Part shown: positions 27,430 to 36,093 of the stretch, one piece after another
How positions within the stretch are numbered: the stretch's first letter is position 1
Layout of the letters: the number at the start of each line of letters is the position of its first letter
DNA from: Altererythrobacter sp. XM-24bin4
GTDB lineage: Bacteria > Pseudomonadota > Alphaproteobacteria > Sphingomonadales > Sphingomonadaceae
Reading direction: 5' to 3'
DNA length: 64,000 nucleotides
NCBI GenBank assembly: GCA_003149575.1
Contig: QCWG01000001.1
Location: 2,227,517 to 2,291,516, forward strand
The notes under the pieces: generated by a model
The model's input: the letters and a program-made list of their open reading frames with translations, nothing else
Told to the model about the DNA's origin: nothing
Database searches by the model: none
Translations under genes and position numbers: made by a program

Positions 27430-30400
27430 CTACAACGGTCTCTGCAAAAACGGGGGTCGGAAATTGGTCACGACACTTCGTAAGTCCGAGGCTGCCGCGT
27501 AGGCTGCTGGGACAACCAGCAGAGTCAGGAAAGTGGAAGTGGTCAGCCCGCCGATGATGATGAAGCCCATAGCATTGCGCCACTCTGCTGCATCTGACTG
27601 CGCCAGCGCTACCGGCAGCATGCCGAATACGGCAGCAAGCGCGGTCATGAGGACGGGTCGTAAGCGTTTTGGCGCGGCGTTGCGCATTGCAGAAGCCGCA
27701 TCCTTATCAGCTTCGCAATACCGGTTGGCGAGATCGACAAGCAAGATACCGTTTTTCATCACGATCCCCATCAAAGCGATCATGCCGATTTGCGCGAACA
27801 GGCTCATTTCCTGGCCCGCCGCCCACATCAGGAAGTAGGCGCCGGAGAACGACAGTGGTGCCGTAAGCATAATGATGATGGGTTGCCCAAAGCTATTGAA
27901 CTGGCTGGCGAGCACGATGTAGAGCGCGACGATTGCGAGCGCGAATGCAAAGATAATCGCCTCGCTGGTTTCGGCGAGGAGACGGGCAGTGCCTTCCATT
28001 CGCGTCGCCAAGCCGGCAGGTGGCGGATTGGCGGCAAGCAACTCTTCCACATCAGCCACGGCAACGCTCAGCGCCACACCGGGAGCCGTATTGGCGAGCA
28101 CTGAAATCTGGCGCGATCGATCGATGCGCTCAATTTCCGCAGCGCTCAATGCAACGTCAACATCGGCAATCGCAGCAAGATCGACCAGGGTGCCCTGTCC
28201 GGTCCTGAGCGGAAGTGCCTCGACGTCGCCAAGCCCCTTTCGTCCACTTTCCTCGAGGCGCACGCGAATGTCATAGCGACGTCCATCAGCCTCGAATGTG
28301 CCTGCATCGCTTCCGCCGACCAGCGTTCGCGATGCGGCGGCCAGGTTGCGCGCCGAAATCCCGAGATCGGCGGCCCGGTCGCGGTCGAAGGCGATCTGCA
28401 GTTCCGGCCTGCCACCTTCGTAGGACGAGCGCACGTCGACAAATTCGGATCGTGCGGCCAGCTCGCCCTCCAGCCACCGCGCGTAGTCGTTGATGGCTGC
28501 GGTGTCCGGTCCGGTTATTATCAGTTCAATTGCAGTCTGTCCGACCCCGGCACCCGATACCCACGGAACCTCCTCCACGGACACCTCCTGTGCTGCCGGA
28601 ACATCTCCCATTATCTCGTTCCGTGCGAAGGTCATCACGTCGTCCTGCGTCGCCTCGCGCGACCGCTTGGGCCTCAACCCGATATAGACTTCCAGCTCAT
28701 TGATCTTGGGATTGGTTCCGCTGCCCGCACTCACGAAAACGAGTTCGACTTCCGGATTCTGGCGCAGTGAGGAATCGACCTGCTCTGCCGCCTTCTTCGC
28801 TTCGGAAACCCCTGTCCCAAGAGGAAGCTTGATCGTCGCAAGGAATTCGGATCGATCCGTTGTGGACATGAAGGTGCTTGGAACGAGCGCTGCAAAAAAT
28901 CCGCCGATCAGGACGCTTGCGAGCGCGCCGCCAAGCACGAGATAACGGCGGTTGATCGCCCAAGACACGAGCCTTTCGTAGAGTTGACGCATCTCGATAT
29001 GGAACCGTTCAATGCGTCCGAACCAGCCACTTTCCGCGTGTTCGGGGCGAAGCAACCTCGCCGATAGTGCAGGTGCAAGCGTGAAGGCGACCAGCATCGA
29101 CACGCTGACCGAAAAGACGATTGCCAGACCGTATTGAAAGAAGAAACGACCAACAATTCCTTCCATGAAGGCGATCGGCACAAACACCGCCAGCGTTGCG
29201 AATGTGCCTGCCAGCACGGCCAAGGCCACTCGTCTGGTTGCGGTGTGGGCGGCTTCGGTCGCATTTTTCCCTTCATCAACGTCGTTCTGGACCGCCTCAA
29301 CCACAACGATGGCATCGTCGACCAACAGGCCGATAGCGACTGTCAGCGCCAGCAACGTGACCATGTTAACGGTAAAATCGAAAGCCGCGAAGGCAACAAA
29401 AGTTGCGACAATCGAGGTCGGAATAGCAAGCAGCACGATGACCGTCGCGCGCCAGCTAAGGAGAAACAGGAAGGTCACCGCCACCACCAGCACCACGGCA
29501 ATGAATAGGTCGAACAGCACGTCGCCGATGGCCTGCTCAATAAAGCGAGACGTGTCGCGAGCGATGATGAAATTGATACCCTTGGGAGCGGTGGTCCGGA
29601 TGCTTTCGATTTCTGCGCGGATCTGTTCTGCCACCGCGACCGTGTTCTCTCCGCTTTGCTTGCGGACTTCGAGAACAACGCCCGGTTCCCCATCGAGCTG
29701 GGCATAGCTCTCCTCGTCCTCAATGGAGTCCTCGACCCGCCCTACATCGCCGATCCGAACAGTCTGTCCATTGGGCCGGTAAAGGATCGGTATTGCGGCA
29801 AATTCCGCCGCCGTTCGTGCTTCGGCAAGGATGCGGATGCCGAACTGGCGCGTACGCCCCTCGGTAACCAGGCGCCCGCCCGGCAGCTCAGCATTCTCGC
29901 GTTGGATTGCGCCGAGCACATCCTCTGCCGTTACTCCGCGCGCGCGCATCGCAGCCGCATCGAGCCATATGCGCATTTCGCGTTCTCGCCCGCCAACCAG
30001 CTCGACCGAACCGACGCCGGGCACTCGCTGCAATCGCTCTTTCACCTCCTCATCTGCAAAAGTGGTCAGGTCGCGGATGGGCATGTCGCCTGACAACAGA
30101 ACCGACAGGATCGGCGCGGCATCGGGATCGACTTTCTCGATGACCGGCGGTTCGGAATCGTCCGGCAGATCGGCCGCGAGCCGCGACATCTTGTCGCGTA
30201 CTTCCTGCGCCTTGAGATCGGCGTCCTCCTCCAGCTCGAACTCGAGATTGACGATGCTTACACCCTCGGCGCTAATCGATCGCATCTGGCGCAAGCCGGA
30301 GATCGTGTTGAGCTGTTCCTCTATGACGTCGGTGACTTCGGTTTCCATGGTGCCCGGCGAAGCGCCGGGCAGAGCTGTCGTTACAGATACGTATGGAAAC

Positions 30401-30522
30401 TCTACCTCAGGAAAGAGGTCGACCCCGAGCCGGTTGAACGAGACCAAGCCAAGTACGACGAGCGAAGCGATTAGCATCGTCGCGAATACCGGTCGCCGGA
30501 TCGAAACGTCTGCAAGCCACAT
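27430..30522 (-). CDS. RND-family efflux transporter, inner-membrane pump
   Basis: Proton-driven inner-membrane pump that with an adaptor and an outer-membrane channel exports drugs or toxic compounds. It has the twelve-helix RND layout with two large periplasmic loops: VSIRRPVFATMLIASLVVLG at the start, the proton-relay helix AIGLLVDDAIVVVEAV (two acidic residues), and repeat-half helix GIVMKNGILLVDLAN. About 1030 residues from ATG 30522, one base after the adaptor stop; ATG 30567 would overlap it by 44 bases. HAE-type, close to multidrug pumps. No outer-membrane factor gene is in the cluster, so the pump must borrow one. Confidence 0.94.
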   Translation of the reverse strand: MWLADVSIRRPVFATMLIASLVVLGLVSFNRLGVDLFPEVEFPYVSVTTALPGASPGTMETEVTDVIEEQLNTISGLRQMRSISAEGVSIVNLEFELEEDADLKAQEVRDKMSRLAADLPDDSEPPVIEKVDPDAAPILSVLLSGDMPIRDLTTFADEEVKERLQRVPGVGSVELVGGREREMRIWLDAAAMRARGVTAEDVLGAIQRENAELPGGRLVTEGRTRQFGIRILAEARTAAEFAAIPILYRPNGQTVRIGDVGRVEDSIEDEESYAQLDGEPGVVLEVRKQSGENTVAVAEQIRAEIESIRTTAPKGINFIIARDTSRFIEQAIGDVLFDLFIAVVLVVAVTFLFLLSWRATVIVLLAIPTSIVATFVAFAAFDFTVNMVTLLALTVAIGLLVDDAIVVVEAVQNDVDEGKNATEAAHTATRRVALAVLAGTFATLAVFVPIAFMEGIVGRFFFQYGLAIVFSVSVSMLVAFTLAPALSARLLRPEHAESGWFGRIERFHIEMRQLYERLVSWAINRRYLVLGGALASVLIGGFFAALVPSTFMSTTDRSEFLATIKLPLGTGVSEAKKAAEQVDSSLRQNPEVELVFVSAGSGTNPKINELEVYIGLRPKRSREATQDDVMTFARNEIMGDVPAAQEVSVEEVPWVSGAGVGQTAIELIITGPDTAAINDYARWLEGELAARSEFVDVRSSYEGGRPELQIAFDRDRAADLGISARNLAAASRTLVGGSDAGTFEADGRRYDIRVRLEESGRKGLGDVEALPLRTGQGTLVDLAAIADVDVALSAAEIERIDRSRQISVLANTAPGVALSVAVADVEELLAANPPPAGLATRMEGTARLLAETSEAIIFAFALAIVALYIVLASQFNSFGQPIIIMLTAPLSFSGAYFLMWAAGQEMSLFAQIGMIALMGIVMKNGILLVDLANRYCEADKDAASAMRNAAPKRLRPVLMTALAAVFGMLPVALAQSDAAEWRNAMGFIIIGGLTTSTFLTLLVVPAAYAAASDLRSVVTNFRPPFLQRPL

Positions 30523-30523
30523 A

Positions 30524-31636
30524 TCAGCTTGCGCCGCGGGTTCGGCGTGATTTGAGCGGCTCGTCATTCCGCAATGTGGCCGGAGGATCGAGAATAACCT
30601 CGTCGCCCGGTTCCAGCCCTGAACGGATACGCACCTGATCGAGATCGATACTCTCAAACGCCACTTCCCGGCGCTGTGCCTTTCCGTTTACGACCACGAA
30701 GACGTAGGCCGCAGCACTGTCGCCGAGTATTGCTGGGCGGGGCAAAACGATCGCTTGCACTGGCGGCACCGAGATCTCGGCTCTGACTGCCAGCCCTGAA
30801 CTGATGCGGTAATCGGGATTGGCGATCGGCAGCCGCAGTTCGACCATCCGGCTTTCAGGATCGACCCGGTCGTTGATGATGTACACGGTACTGTCGAATG
30901 GCTGCTCGAATCCTTCGATGAAGACCCGCGCTGGCATGTTGCGTCGAAACGCGTCGACATATTCCTGCGGCGCGTTGACGATGGCGGCAACGATCCCGAG
31001 CTCTTGCAATTCCAGCGCGGCTGATTGCCGTCCCATCGAAAAGCGATTGTTCAGGTATACACCTTCATCGACCATCCGCGCGGTTACAACCCCATCGTAT
31101 GGCGCGCGCGTGATTGTGTCGGCCAATGCCTGCTGTGCGGTGCCAAGGGCCGCCTGAGCCTGTGCCTTCTGCGCCCGCGCTACAGCCAGCTCCGTCTCAG
31201 CCGCGTCAACCTGTGCTTTCGAAACGAAACCTCTTGGGGCAAGGGCCATAACGCGATCGTAACGCCTTTCAGCCTCAATCGCTTGCGCGCTTGTCAGATC
31301 GACTGCTGCCTGCGCTTCAACTACGCGTCGCTGATAGTCGGCCTGGCGGATACGAAAAAGCGGTTGTCCGCGAGAAACCCTGTCGCCGACCTTGACGAAA
31401 ATTCGTTCTACCGGCCCTTCGGTAAGCGCACCAATTGCACTGCGCTGTTTGGCTGCAATCGTGCCGAATGCCTTAACTGGTTCAGCGAACGGTTGGGGTT
31501 CGACGATTGTCGTCGTAACTTCGCGCGGCTCTGTCTGAGCTTCTGGCGCAGCCTCATCCCCTTCAGTTTCACCCGAACAGCCAGCCAGGGTCAGCGCAAA
31601 CACAGCCACCCCACCAAGAGCAAGACGCGCTAGCAT
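30524..31636 (-). CDS. RND efflux periplasmic adaptor (lipoprotein)
   Basis: Membrane-fusion partner of the downstream pump. The N-terminus is a lipoprotein signal (LALGGVAVFALTLAGCSGET, Cys at about 20). Then come a lipoyl/barrel-sandwich part (GDRVSRGQPLFRIRQADYQR), a coiled-coil hairpin (AQAAVDLTSAQAIEAERRYD) and a beta-barrel (SSGLAVRAEISVPPVQAIVL). 370 residues, HlyD/AcrA type. It is the first gene of the pump pair, divergent from a marR-type gene. Confidence 0.93.
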   Translation of the reverse strand: MLARLALGGVAVFALTLAGCSGETEGDEAAPEAQTEPREVTTTIVEPQPFAEPVKAFGTIAAKQRSAIGALTEGPVERIFVKVGDRVSRGQPLFRIRQADYQRRVVEAQAAVDLTSAQAIEAERRYDRVMALAPRGFVSKAQVDAAETELAVARAQKAQAQAALGTAQQALADTITRAPYDGVVTARMVDEGVYLNNRFSMGRQSAALELQELGIVAAIVNAPQEYVDAFRRNMPARVFIEGFEQPFDSTVYIINDRVDPESRMVELRLPIANPDYRISSGLAVRAEISVPPVQAIVLPRPAILGDSAAAYVFVVVNGKAQRREVAFESIDLDQVRIRSGLEPGDEVILDPPATLRNDEPLKSRRTRGAS

Positions 31637-31769
31637 ATGTAGGCACCTCTACCGCTGGCGAGCAGGACGGGCAACGCGCTGTCGTCACCGACCATTTCTG
31701 CGGCAAGGGAGAGTCCTCCCGATCCCTCGTTTCTAGTGGTCACGTTCTCCATATCGCGACCCACTATAT

Positions 31770-31790
31770 TGTAAGTTGCTTTACAGTAAA
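31770..31790. promoter_or_regulatory. Candidate MarR operator between regulator and efflux genes
   Basis: Two overlapping symmetric elements lie in the divergent gap. TGTAA and TTACA (31770-31774, 31781-31785) form an inverted repeat with a 6-base spacer, and TTTACAGTAAA (31780-31790) is a perfect 11-base palindrome. MarR-family proteins usually bind AT-rich dyads of this kind over their own promoter and that of the target operon. Binding is inferred from position and symmetry. Confidence 0.5.
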
Positions 31791-31829
31791 TAGCTTTATC
31801 TAAATCGATGCTGTGTTAAGGTGCTCCGC

Positions 31830-32303
31830 ATGGCAACCAAGCTCGAAAATGATGCCGACGAAAAGGCAGCAGCCTTCCTAACCGATCAAGACCGATTGGT
31901 TTTTCTCTTGGAAGAGCTGACAAGACGATTGCGTCGCACCTTCGACACCTCACTAGAACAGTTTGGCCTCACTCGTACCCAGTGGCGTGCATTGGCCTAT
32001 CTCTACCGCACACCCGGCATGACCCAGACCGAACTGGCTGGGCAACTGGAACTGGAGCGGGCAAGCATCGGGCAAGCAATCGACCGGCTGGAAAATCTGG
32101 GCTTGGTCGAGCGGCGCAGCGCCGAAGACGACCGGCGCGTGTGGCAGGTGCACCTCCAGCCCGCTGCAATCGACTTGCTTCCAAAAATGCGGGTCGAGGC
32201 GGATCAGGTCTATGAGCGCTTGCTTGAGGGAATAAAGGACGAGGACTTGGAAGCATTCAAGTCTACCTTGGCCACAATGCAGCGCAATTTGGGCGATGCC
32301 TAA
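31830..32303 (+). CDS. MarR-family transcriptional regulator
   Basis: Winged-helix dimer regulator of 157 residues. Central segments FGLTRTQWRALAYLYRTPGM and QTELAGQLELERASIGQAID carry the recognition helix, and RRSAEDDRRVWQVHLQPAA is the wing; both are typical of MarR. It is divergent from the RND adaptor-pump pair, so it very likely represses that pump and is released by a ligand. ATG 31830 is preferred over GTG 31821; AAGG lies upstream. Confidence 0.9.
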   Translation: MATKLENDADEKAAAFLTDQDRLVFLLEELTRRLRRTFDTSLEQFGLTRTQWRALAYLYRTPGMTQTELAGQLELERASIGQAIDRLENLGLVERRSAEDDRRVWQVHLQPAAIDLLPKMRVEADQVYERLLEGIKDEDLEAFKSTLATMQRNLGDA

Positions 32304-32424
32304 CGGGAGGGATGGTCGCCCGAACAGAACGCTACATGGCCAGCTGGATTTGGCCCCATCCCCGAGAAGCGGTGGCAATTTTGCTACTTGGCCATTTGTT
32401 TCCGCCATTGGGTCGTGAGCGGAC

Positions 32425-34032
32425 TTAGGCGTATTCCCCCTTCGCAAAGGCTTCGGCCATTGCGAACTTCTGGATCTTGCCTGATCCGGTGAGAGGAAAT
32501 TCCTTGACCCATACCCAATGCGCAGGCGTCTTTTGAGGTGACAATCGCGCGCGAATAAAGCTGCGCAACTCGCTATCATCGGGTCGCTGAGCGCCCTCTG
32601 CCAGTCGCAAGAACGCGGCAACAATCTCGCCCCATTTTTCGTCCGGCACACCTACCACCGCGACTTCGGCGATCACCGGATGTTCCAACAAGGCGGCTTC
32701 GATTTCGGCGGGAAACAGATTTTCGCCGCCACGAATAATCATCTCTTTCACACGGCCCGTGATCTTCACATAGCCACGTGAATCCATGCTGCCCAAGTCA
32801 CCGGTATGCAGCCAGCCGTCCGCGTCGATCGTCTCCGCGGTGGCCTGAGGATTGTCATTATAGCCCGCCATCACGTTGAATCCGCGCATGCAAATCTCGC
32901 CTTGTTCGTTCGGTGCGCAGATTGAATTGTCCGACGGATTGCGGATCGCGACTTCCATATGGCTGCATGGTTGGCCAATGGTCTCCGTCAAATCAGGCCC
33001 GGTATCGGTTGGCCATGCAGCTGTGATCGCCGGCGAAGTCTCGGTCTGGCCGTAAACGATCAGGATCGGCACCCCGAAAATCTCTTGCGCGGCGCGATTC
33101 AGCTCAGGTTGGACCATGGCTCCGCCGCTGACGATTGTCTCTACGCATTTCACATCCGTTCCGGTTGCTCTGGCAGCTTCGATAAGCGCAAAGATCATAG
33201 TCGAGACGCCGCCGATAACCTCGGGTTTCTCGCGCGCAATTCCACTCACCACCGCCGCGGGATCGAAAACGGTGACCAATAGAATTGTCGCTCCATGGCT
33301 GAGCGCGCCCAGTACACATACGGCGCTTCCGGCCGTGTGGAACAGCGGGAAAGGGCATAGCACCTGCTTGCCCGGCGCCAGATTCCAGCGCACGAACACG
33401 TCGTGATTGCTCTGCAATAGCCCGTGCTGATGCAGCAAAACGCCTTTCGGGAAACCCGTGGTTCCAGAGGTGTACTGAATCATGCAGATATCATGCGGTA
33501 TGGTTTCGCGTAGTTCGCCATCACCTGCACCCGCGAACAGGTCAGCGTGATCCTCTATATCGATGACATAATCCGCCGCGGGCAACCCGGCGGCACCTTC
33601 ATCCACGATCGGCCTCAAGGCTGAGCCGCGGACATGCGGCTGGTAGTAAACCGCAGCCGAACCTGACTGCTCCAATACATAATGCACTTCGCGCGGTGTG
33701 AACGACGGGTTTACAGTGACGATGGTGAGACCCGCCAATGCCGCGCCAAGCTGCACAATAATCCACTCGGGACAATTACCCGCCATGATCGCGATACGCG
33801 TGCCGGCTGGGTGGCGCGCCGCCAAAGCTCGCCCGCAACGCTCGGCATCGCTCAACAGCTCGGCATAGGTCCATTCGCGCCCCACAGTGCCATCGGCCAA
33901 CATCTCGCGCAGTGCCAATCCATCACCGTGCGTTTCCACCTGTTCGCGCAGCATTTCTTCGATTGTGCGTTCGCGCATCGGCGTGTCGGCTTGCGCCGGA
34001 CAGTATGCTTCAGTGAGGTTGAGCTTGTACAT
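32425..34032 (-). CDS. AMP-dependent acyl-CoA synthetase/ligase
   Basis: Activates a carboxylic acid to its CoA thioester through an acyl-AMP. The P-loop IQYTSGTTGFPKGVLLHQ, the A5 region YGQTETSPAI, and the adenylate motifs DGWLHTGDLGSMDSRGY and KEMIIRGGENLFPAEIE are all present. The C-terminal catalytic lysine is in PLTGSGKIQKF. 535 residues from ATG 34032, nine bases from GGGAG. Medium- or long-chain fatty acids are plausible substrates, but specificity cannot be read. Divergent from nadA. Confidence 0.92.
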   Translation of the reverse strand: MYKLNLTEAYCPAQADTPMRERTIEEMLREQVETHGDGLALREMLADGTVGREWTYAELLSDAERCGRALAARHPAGTRIAIMAGNCPEWIIVQLGAALAGLTIVTVNPSFTPREVHYVLEQSGSAAVYYQPHVRGSALRPIVDEGAAGLPAADYVIDIEDHADLFAGAGDGELRETIPHDICMIQYTSGTTGFPKGVLLHQHGLLQSNHDVFVRWNLAPGKQVLCPFPLFHTAGSAVCVLGALSHGATILLVTVFDPAAVVSGIAREKPEVIGGVSTMIFALIEAARATGTDVKCVETIVSGGAMVQPELNRAAQEIFGVPILIVYGQTETSPAITAAWPTDTGPDLTETIGQPCSHMEVAIRNPSDNSICAPNEQGEICMRGFNVMAGYNDNPQATAETIDADGWLHTGDLGSMDSRGYVKITGRVKEMIIRGGENLFPAEIEAALLEHPVIAEVAVVGVPDEKWGEIVAAFLRLAEGAQRPDDSELRSFIRARLSPQKTPAHWVWVKEFPLTGSGKIQKFAMAEAFAKGEYA

Positions 34033-34091
34033 CGCAATCATCTCCCGCCAATCTGGCTACCATAGCTGCGACCTAAAGCACTCGCAAAATG

Positions 34092-34110
34092 CCATATTCT
34101 GCCTATATGG
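34092..34110. promoter_or_regulatory. Inverted repeat upstream of nadA
   Basis: CCATAT and ATATGG are separated by 7 bases, 34 bases before the nadA start and between two divergent genes. It could be an operator for nadA or for the acyl-CoA ligase gene. The bases are AT-rich compared with the flanks. No regulator is identified. Confidence 0.3.
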
Positions 34111-34144
34111 GAAGCGAATTCTCTGATCTTACCGGATATGATTG

Positions 34145-35131
34145 ATGAGCGTAGAAACCAAAGTCCCTACTGGCACAGACTTACTCGCGGAGATTGACCG
34201 CCTGCGTAAAGAGCGGAATGCGGTAATTCTGGCGCATTATTACCAGACGCCGGACATTCAGGATATCGCGGAGTTTGTTGGAGATTCGCTGCAACTGTCG
34301 CAAATGGCGGCGGAAACGGATGCAGATGTCATCGCATTCTGCGGCGTGAAATTCATGGCGGACACCGCCAAGATACTGTCCCCTGAAAAGATCGTCGTGC
34401 TGCCCGATATGGATGCCGGTTGTTCGCTTGAAGACAGCTGCCCGCCGGAAAAGTTCAAGGCTTTCCGCGAGGCACACCCCGATCATATCGCGCTGACCTA
34501 CATCAATTGCAGCACCGAGGTGAAGGCGCTGTCGGACGTGATCGTCACCAGTTCCAGCGCGGAAACGATCCTGCAAAAGATCCCGCGCGACCAGAAGATC
34601 ATCTTCGGGCCTGACCGGCATCTGGGCGGCTATCTCAGCCGCAAGTTTGATCGCGAAATGCTGTTGTGGCCAGGCGTTTGCATTGTGCACGAGGCGTTTA
34701 GCGAGACAGAGCTGCTCAAGCTGAAAGAGCAATATCCCGGCGCACCGGTTGCCGCGCACCCCGAATGCCCGCCGACGATTATCGATCACGCAGACTATGT
34801 CGGATCAACCAGCGGCATCCTGAAATTCGCGCAGGAATTTGAAGGTGACACACTGATCGTGGCGACCGAGCCGCACATCATCCACCAGATGGAAAAGGCG
34901 CTGCCGGAAAAGAATTTTATCGGCGCACCGGGCGCAGACGGTAACTGCAGCTGCAACATCTGCCCATATATGGCGCTCAATACGATGGAGAAGCTCTACG
35001 TCGCGCTGCGCGATCTGGAGCCTCGCATCGAGATTGAGGAAGAACTGCGACTGAAGGCCAAGGCGAGCTTGGACAAGATGTTGGAAATGGCCAGCGGAGC
35101 AGTCGGCAAGGGCGATTTGGGGAAGGTTTAA
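34145..35131 (+). CDS. nadA: Quinolinate synthase A
   Basis: Condenses iminoaspartate with dihydroxyacetone phosphate to quinolinate in de novo NAD synthesis; holds one [4Fe-4S] cluster. Cluster cysteines are likely those in FCGVKFMADTAKIL, HPECPPTIIDHADYVGST and NCSCNICPYMALNTMEKL. Early substrate segment LAHYYQTPDIQDIAEFVGDS is diagnostic. 328 residues from ATG 34145. nadB and nadC are not adjacent. The 3' end overlaps the convergent DMT transporter gene by 4 bases. Confidence 0.96.
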   Translation: MSVETKVPTGTDLLAEIDRLRKERNAVILAHYYQTPDIQDIAEFVGDSLQLSQMAAETDADVIAFCGVKFMADTAKILSPEKIVVLPDMDAGCSLEDSCPPEKFKAFREAHPDHIALTYINCSTEVKALSDVIVTSSSAETILQKIPRDQKIIFGPDRHLGGYLSRKFDREMLLWPGVCIVHEAFSETELLKLKEQYPGAPVAAHPECPPTIIDHADYVGSTSGILKFAQEFEGDTLIVATEPHIIHQMEKALPEKNFIGAPGADGNCSCNICPYMALNTMEKLYVALRDLEPRIEIEEELRLKAKASLDKMLEMASGAVGKGDLGKV

Positions 35132-36027
35132 CTTCTCACCCTTGCGACACCGCGAGCCAGGACCAGCGCGCTGCCGAGCAGCACCATGCCAGCAATATCG
35201 AGCAGTGTGAGCACTTCGCCGAAGACTTGATAGCCGATCAATGCGGCAACGGCTGGCTGTGTCAAAAGCGCCAACCCGATCACCAATGGCGGAAAATGGC
35301 GCAGGCTGAACACCAGCAATCCCTGTCCGACAAGCTGGCTGGATATGAACAGAATCAGGATCGGGGTCCAATCGTTTGGCCAAACCGGCTCCCCGTTGAT
35401 CAAGGCAATTGCCAGCAGAAGGGGGCAAGCGAAAATGCTGACCCAGACCAGCAAACTCCACCCGCCAATCGTTTGCCGCGCACCTTGAAGATTGATGAGA
35501 TACACCGCGTACAGGAGACCTGCGGTCAAACAGAACAGGTCCCCGATCAGCGTAGTGGTCGAAATATCCGCACTACGCCCCATCAGAATTGCCGCGCCTG
35601 CAAGCGCAAAGACAATCGCGGTCCATTCCGTGCCGCGCGGCAGGCTGCGCGAAAGGATAAAGCCCCATAATAACAACACGATACTTCCGGCATTGCCGAA
35701 CAGCGTGGCGTTGCCTAGTCGGGTCATCTCAATCCCGACATGCCAGCTTGCCAGATCAAGCCCGAATGCCACCGCGCCCAACGCCACGAACATCAAAGTT
35801 CGGCGCGGGATTCCAGTTAGAGCTTGGCCGCTAAACCGCGCAAACACGGCCAGGAAGGGCAAAGCCAAGAGCAACCGCCAGAAGCCTGCGCTGACCGGAC
35901 CGGTGTCGGCCAAGCGCACGAACCACGGCCCCATCGCCAATGCGACATTGCCCGCAAGCAAGGCAAGCAAAAGCAACCAGCCACGCGGACGGGAAAGTTC
36001 TGCTGGCATACCCCCATCATTTTCCAT
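35128..36027 (-). CDS. DMT-superfamily EamA transporter
   Basis: A 299-residue membrane protein with ten predicted helices in two EamA repeats: first repeat GWLLLLALLAGNVALAMGPW, with WRLLLALPFLAVFARFSG; second repeat LLYAVYLINLQGARQTIGGW, LLVWVSIFACPLLLAIALIN. Such carriers export amino acids or metabolites; the substrate is unknown. The C-terminal motif ALLTQPAVAALIGYQVFGE is typical of the family. ATG 36027 is used; ATG 36009 (MPAELSRP) is an alternative with a G-rich upstream. Confidence 0.87.
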   Translation of the reverse strand: MENDGGMPAELSRPRGWLLLLALLAGNVALAMGPWFVRLADTGPVSAGFWRLLLALPFLAVFARFSGQALTGIPRRTLMFVALGAVAFGLDLASWHVGIEMTRLGNATLFGNAGSIVLLLWGFILSRSLPRGTEWTAIVFALAGAAILMGRSADISTTTLIGDLFCLTAGLLYAVYLINLQGARQTIGGWSLLVWVSIFACPLLLAIALINGEPVWPNDWTPILILFISSQLVGQGLLVFSLRHFPPLVIGLALLTQPAVAALIGYQVFGEVLTLLDIAGMVLLGSALVLARGVARVRS

Positions 36028-36093
36028 GGTTGCGCACTAGCTGCTTCGCCCCCAAGTGCCTATTACAAAGAGACAAAGACGAAGGAAATTCAA

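Noticed and set aside
29831..30550. 239-codon plus-strand frame opposite the RND pump gene
   Set aside because: Ser/Arg-rich shadow of the pump coding strand; no recognisable domain.
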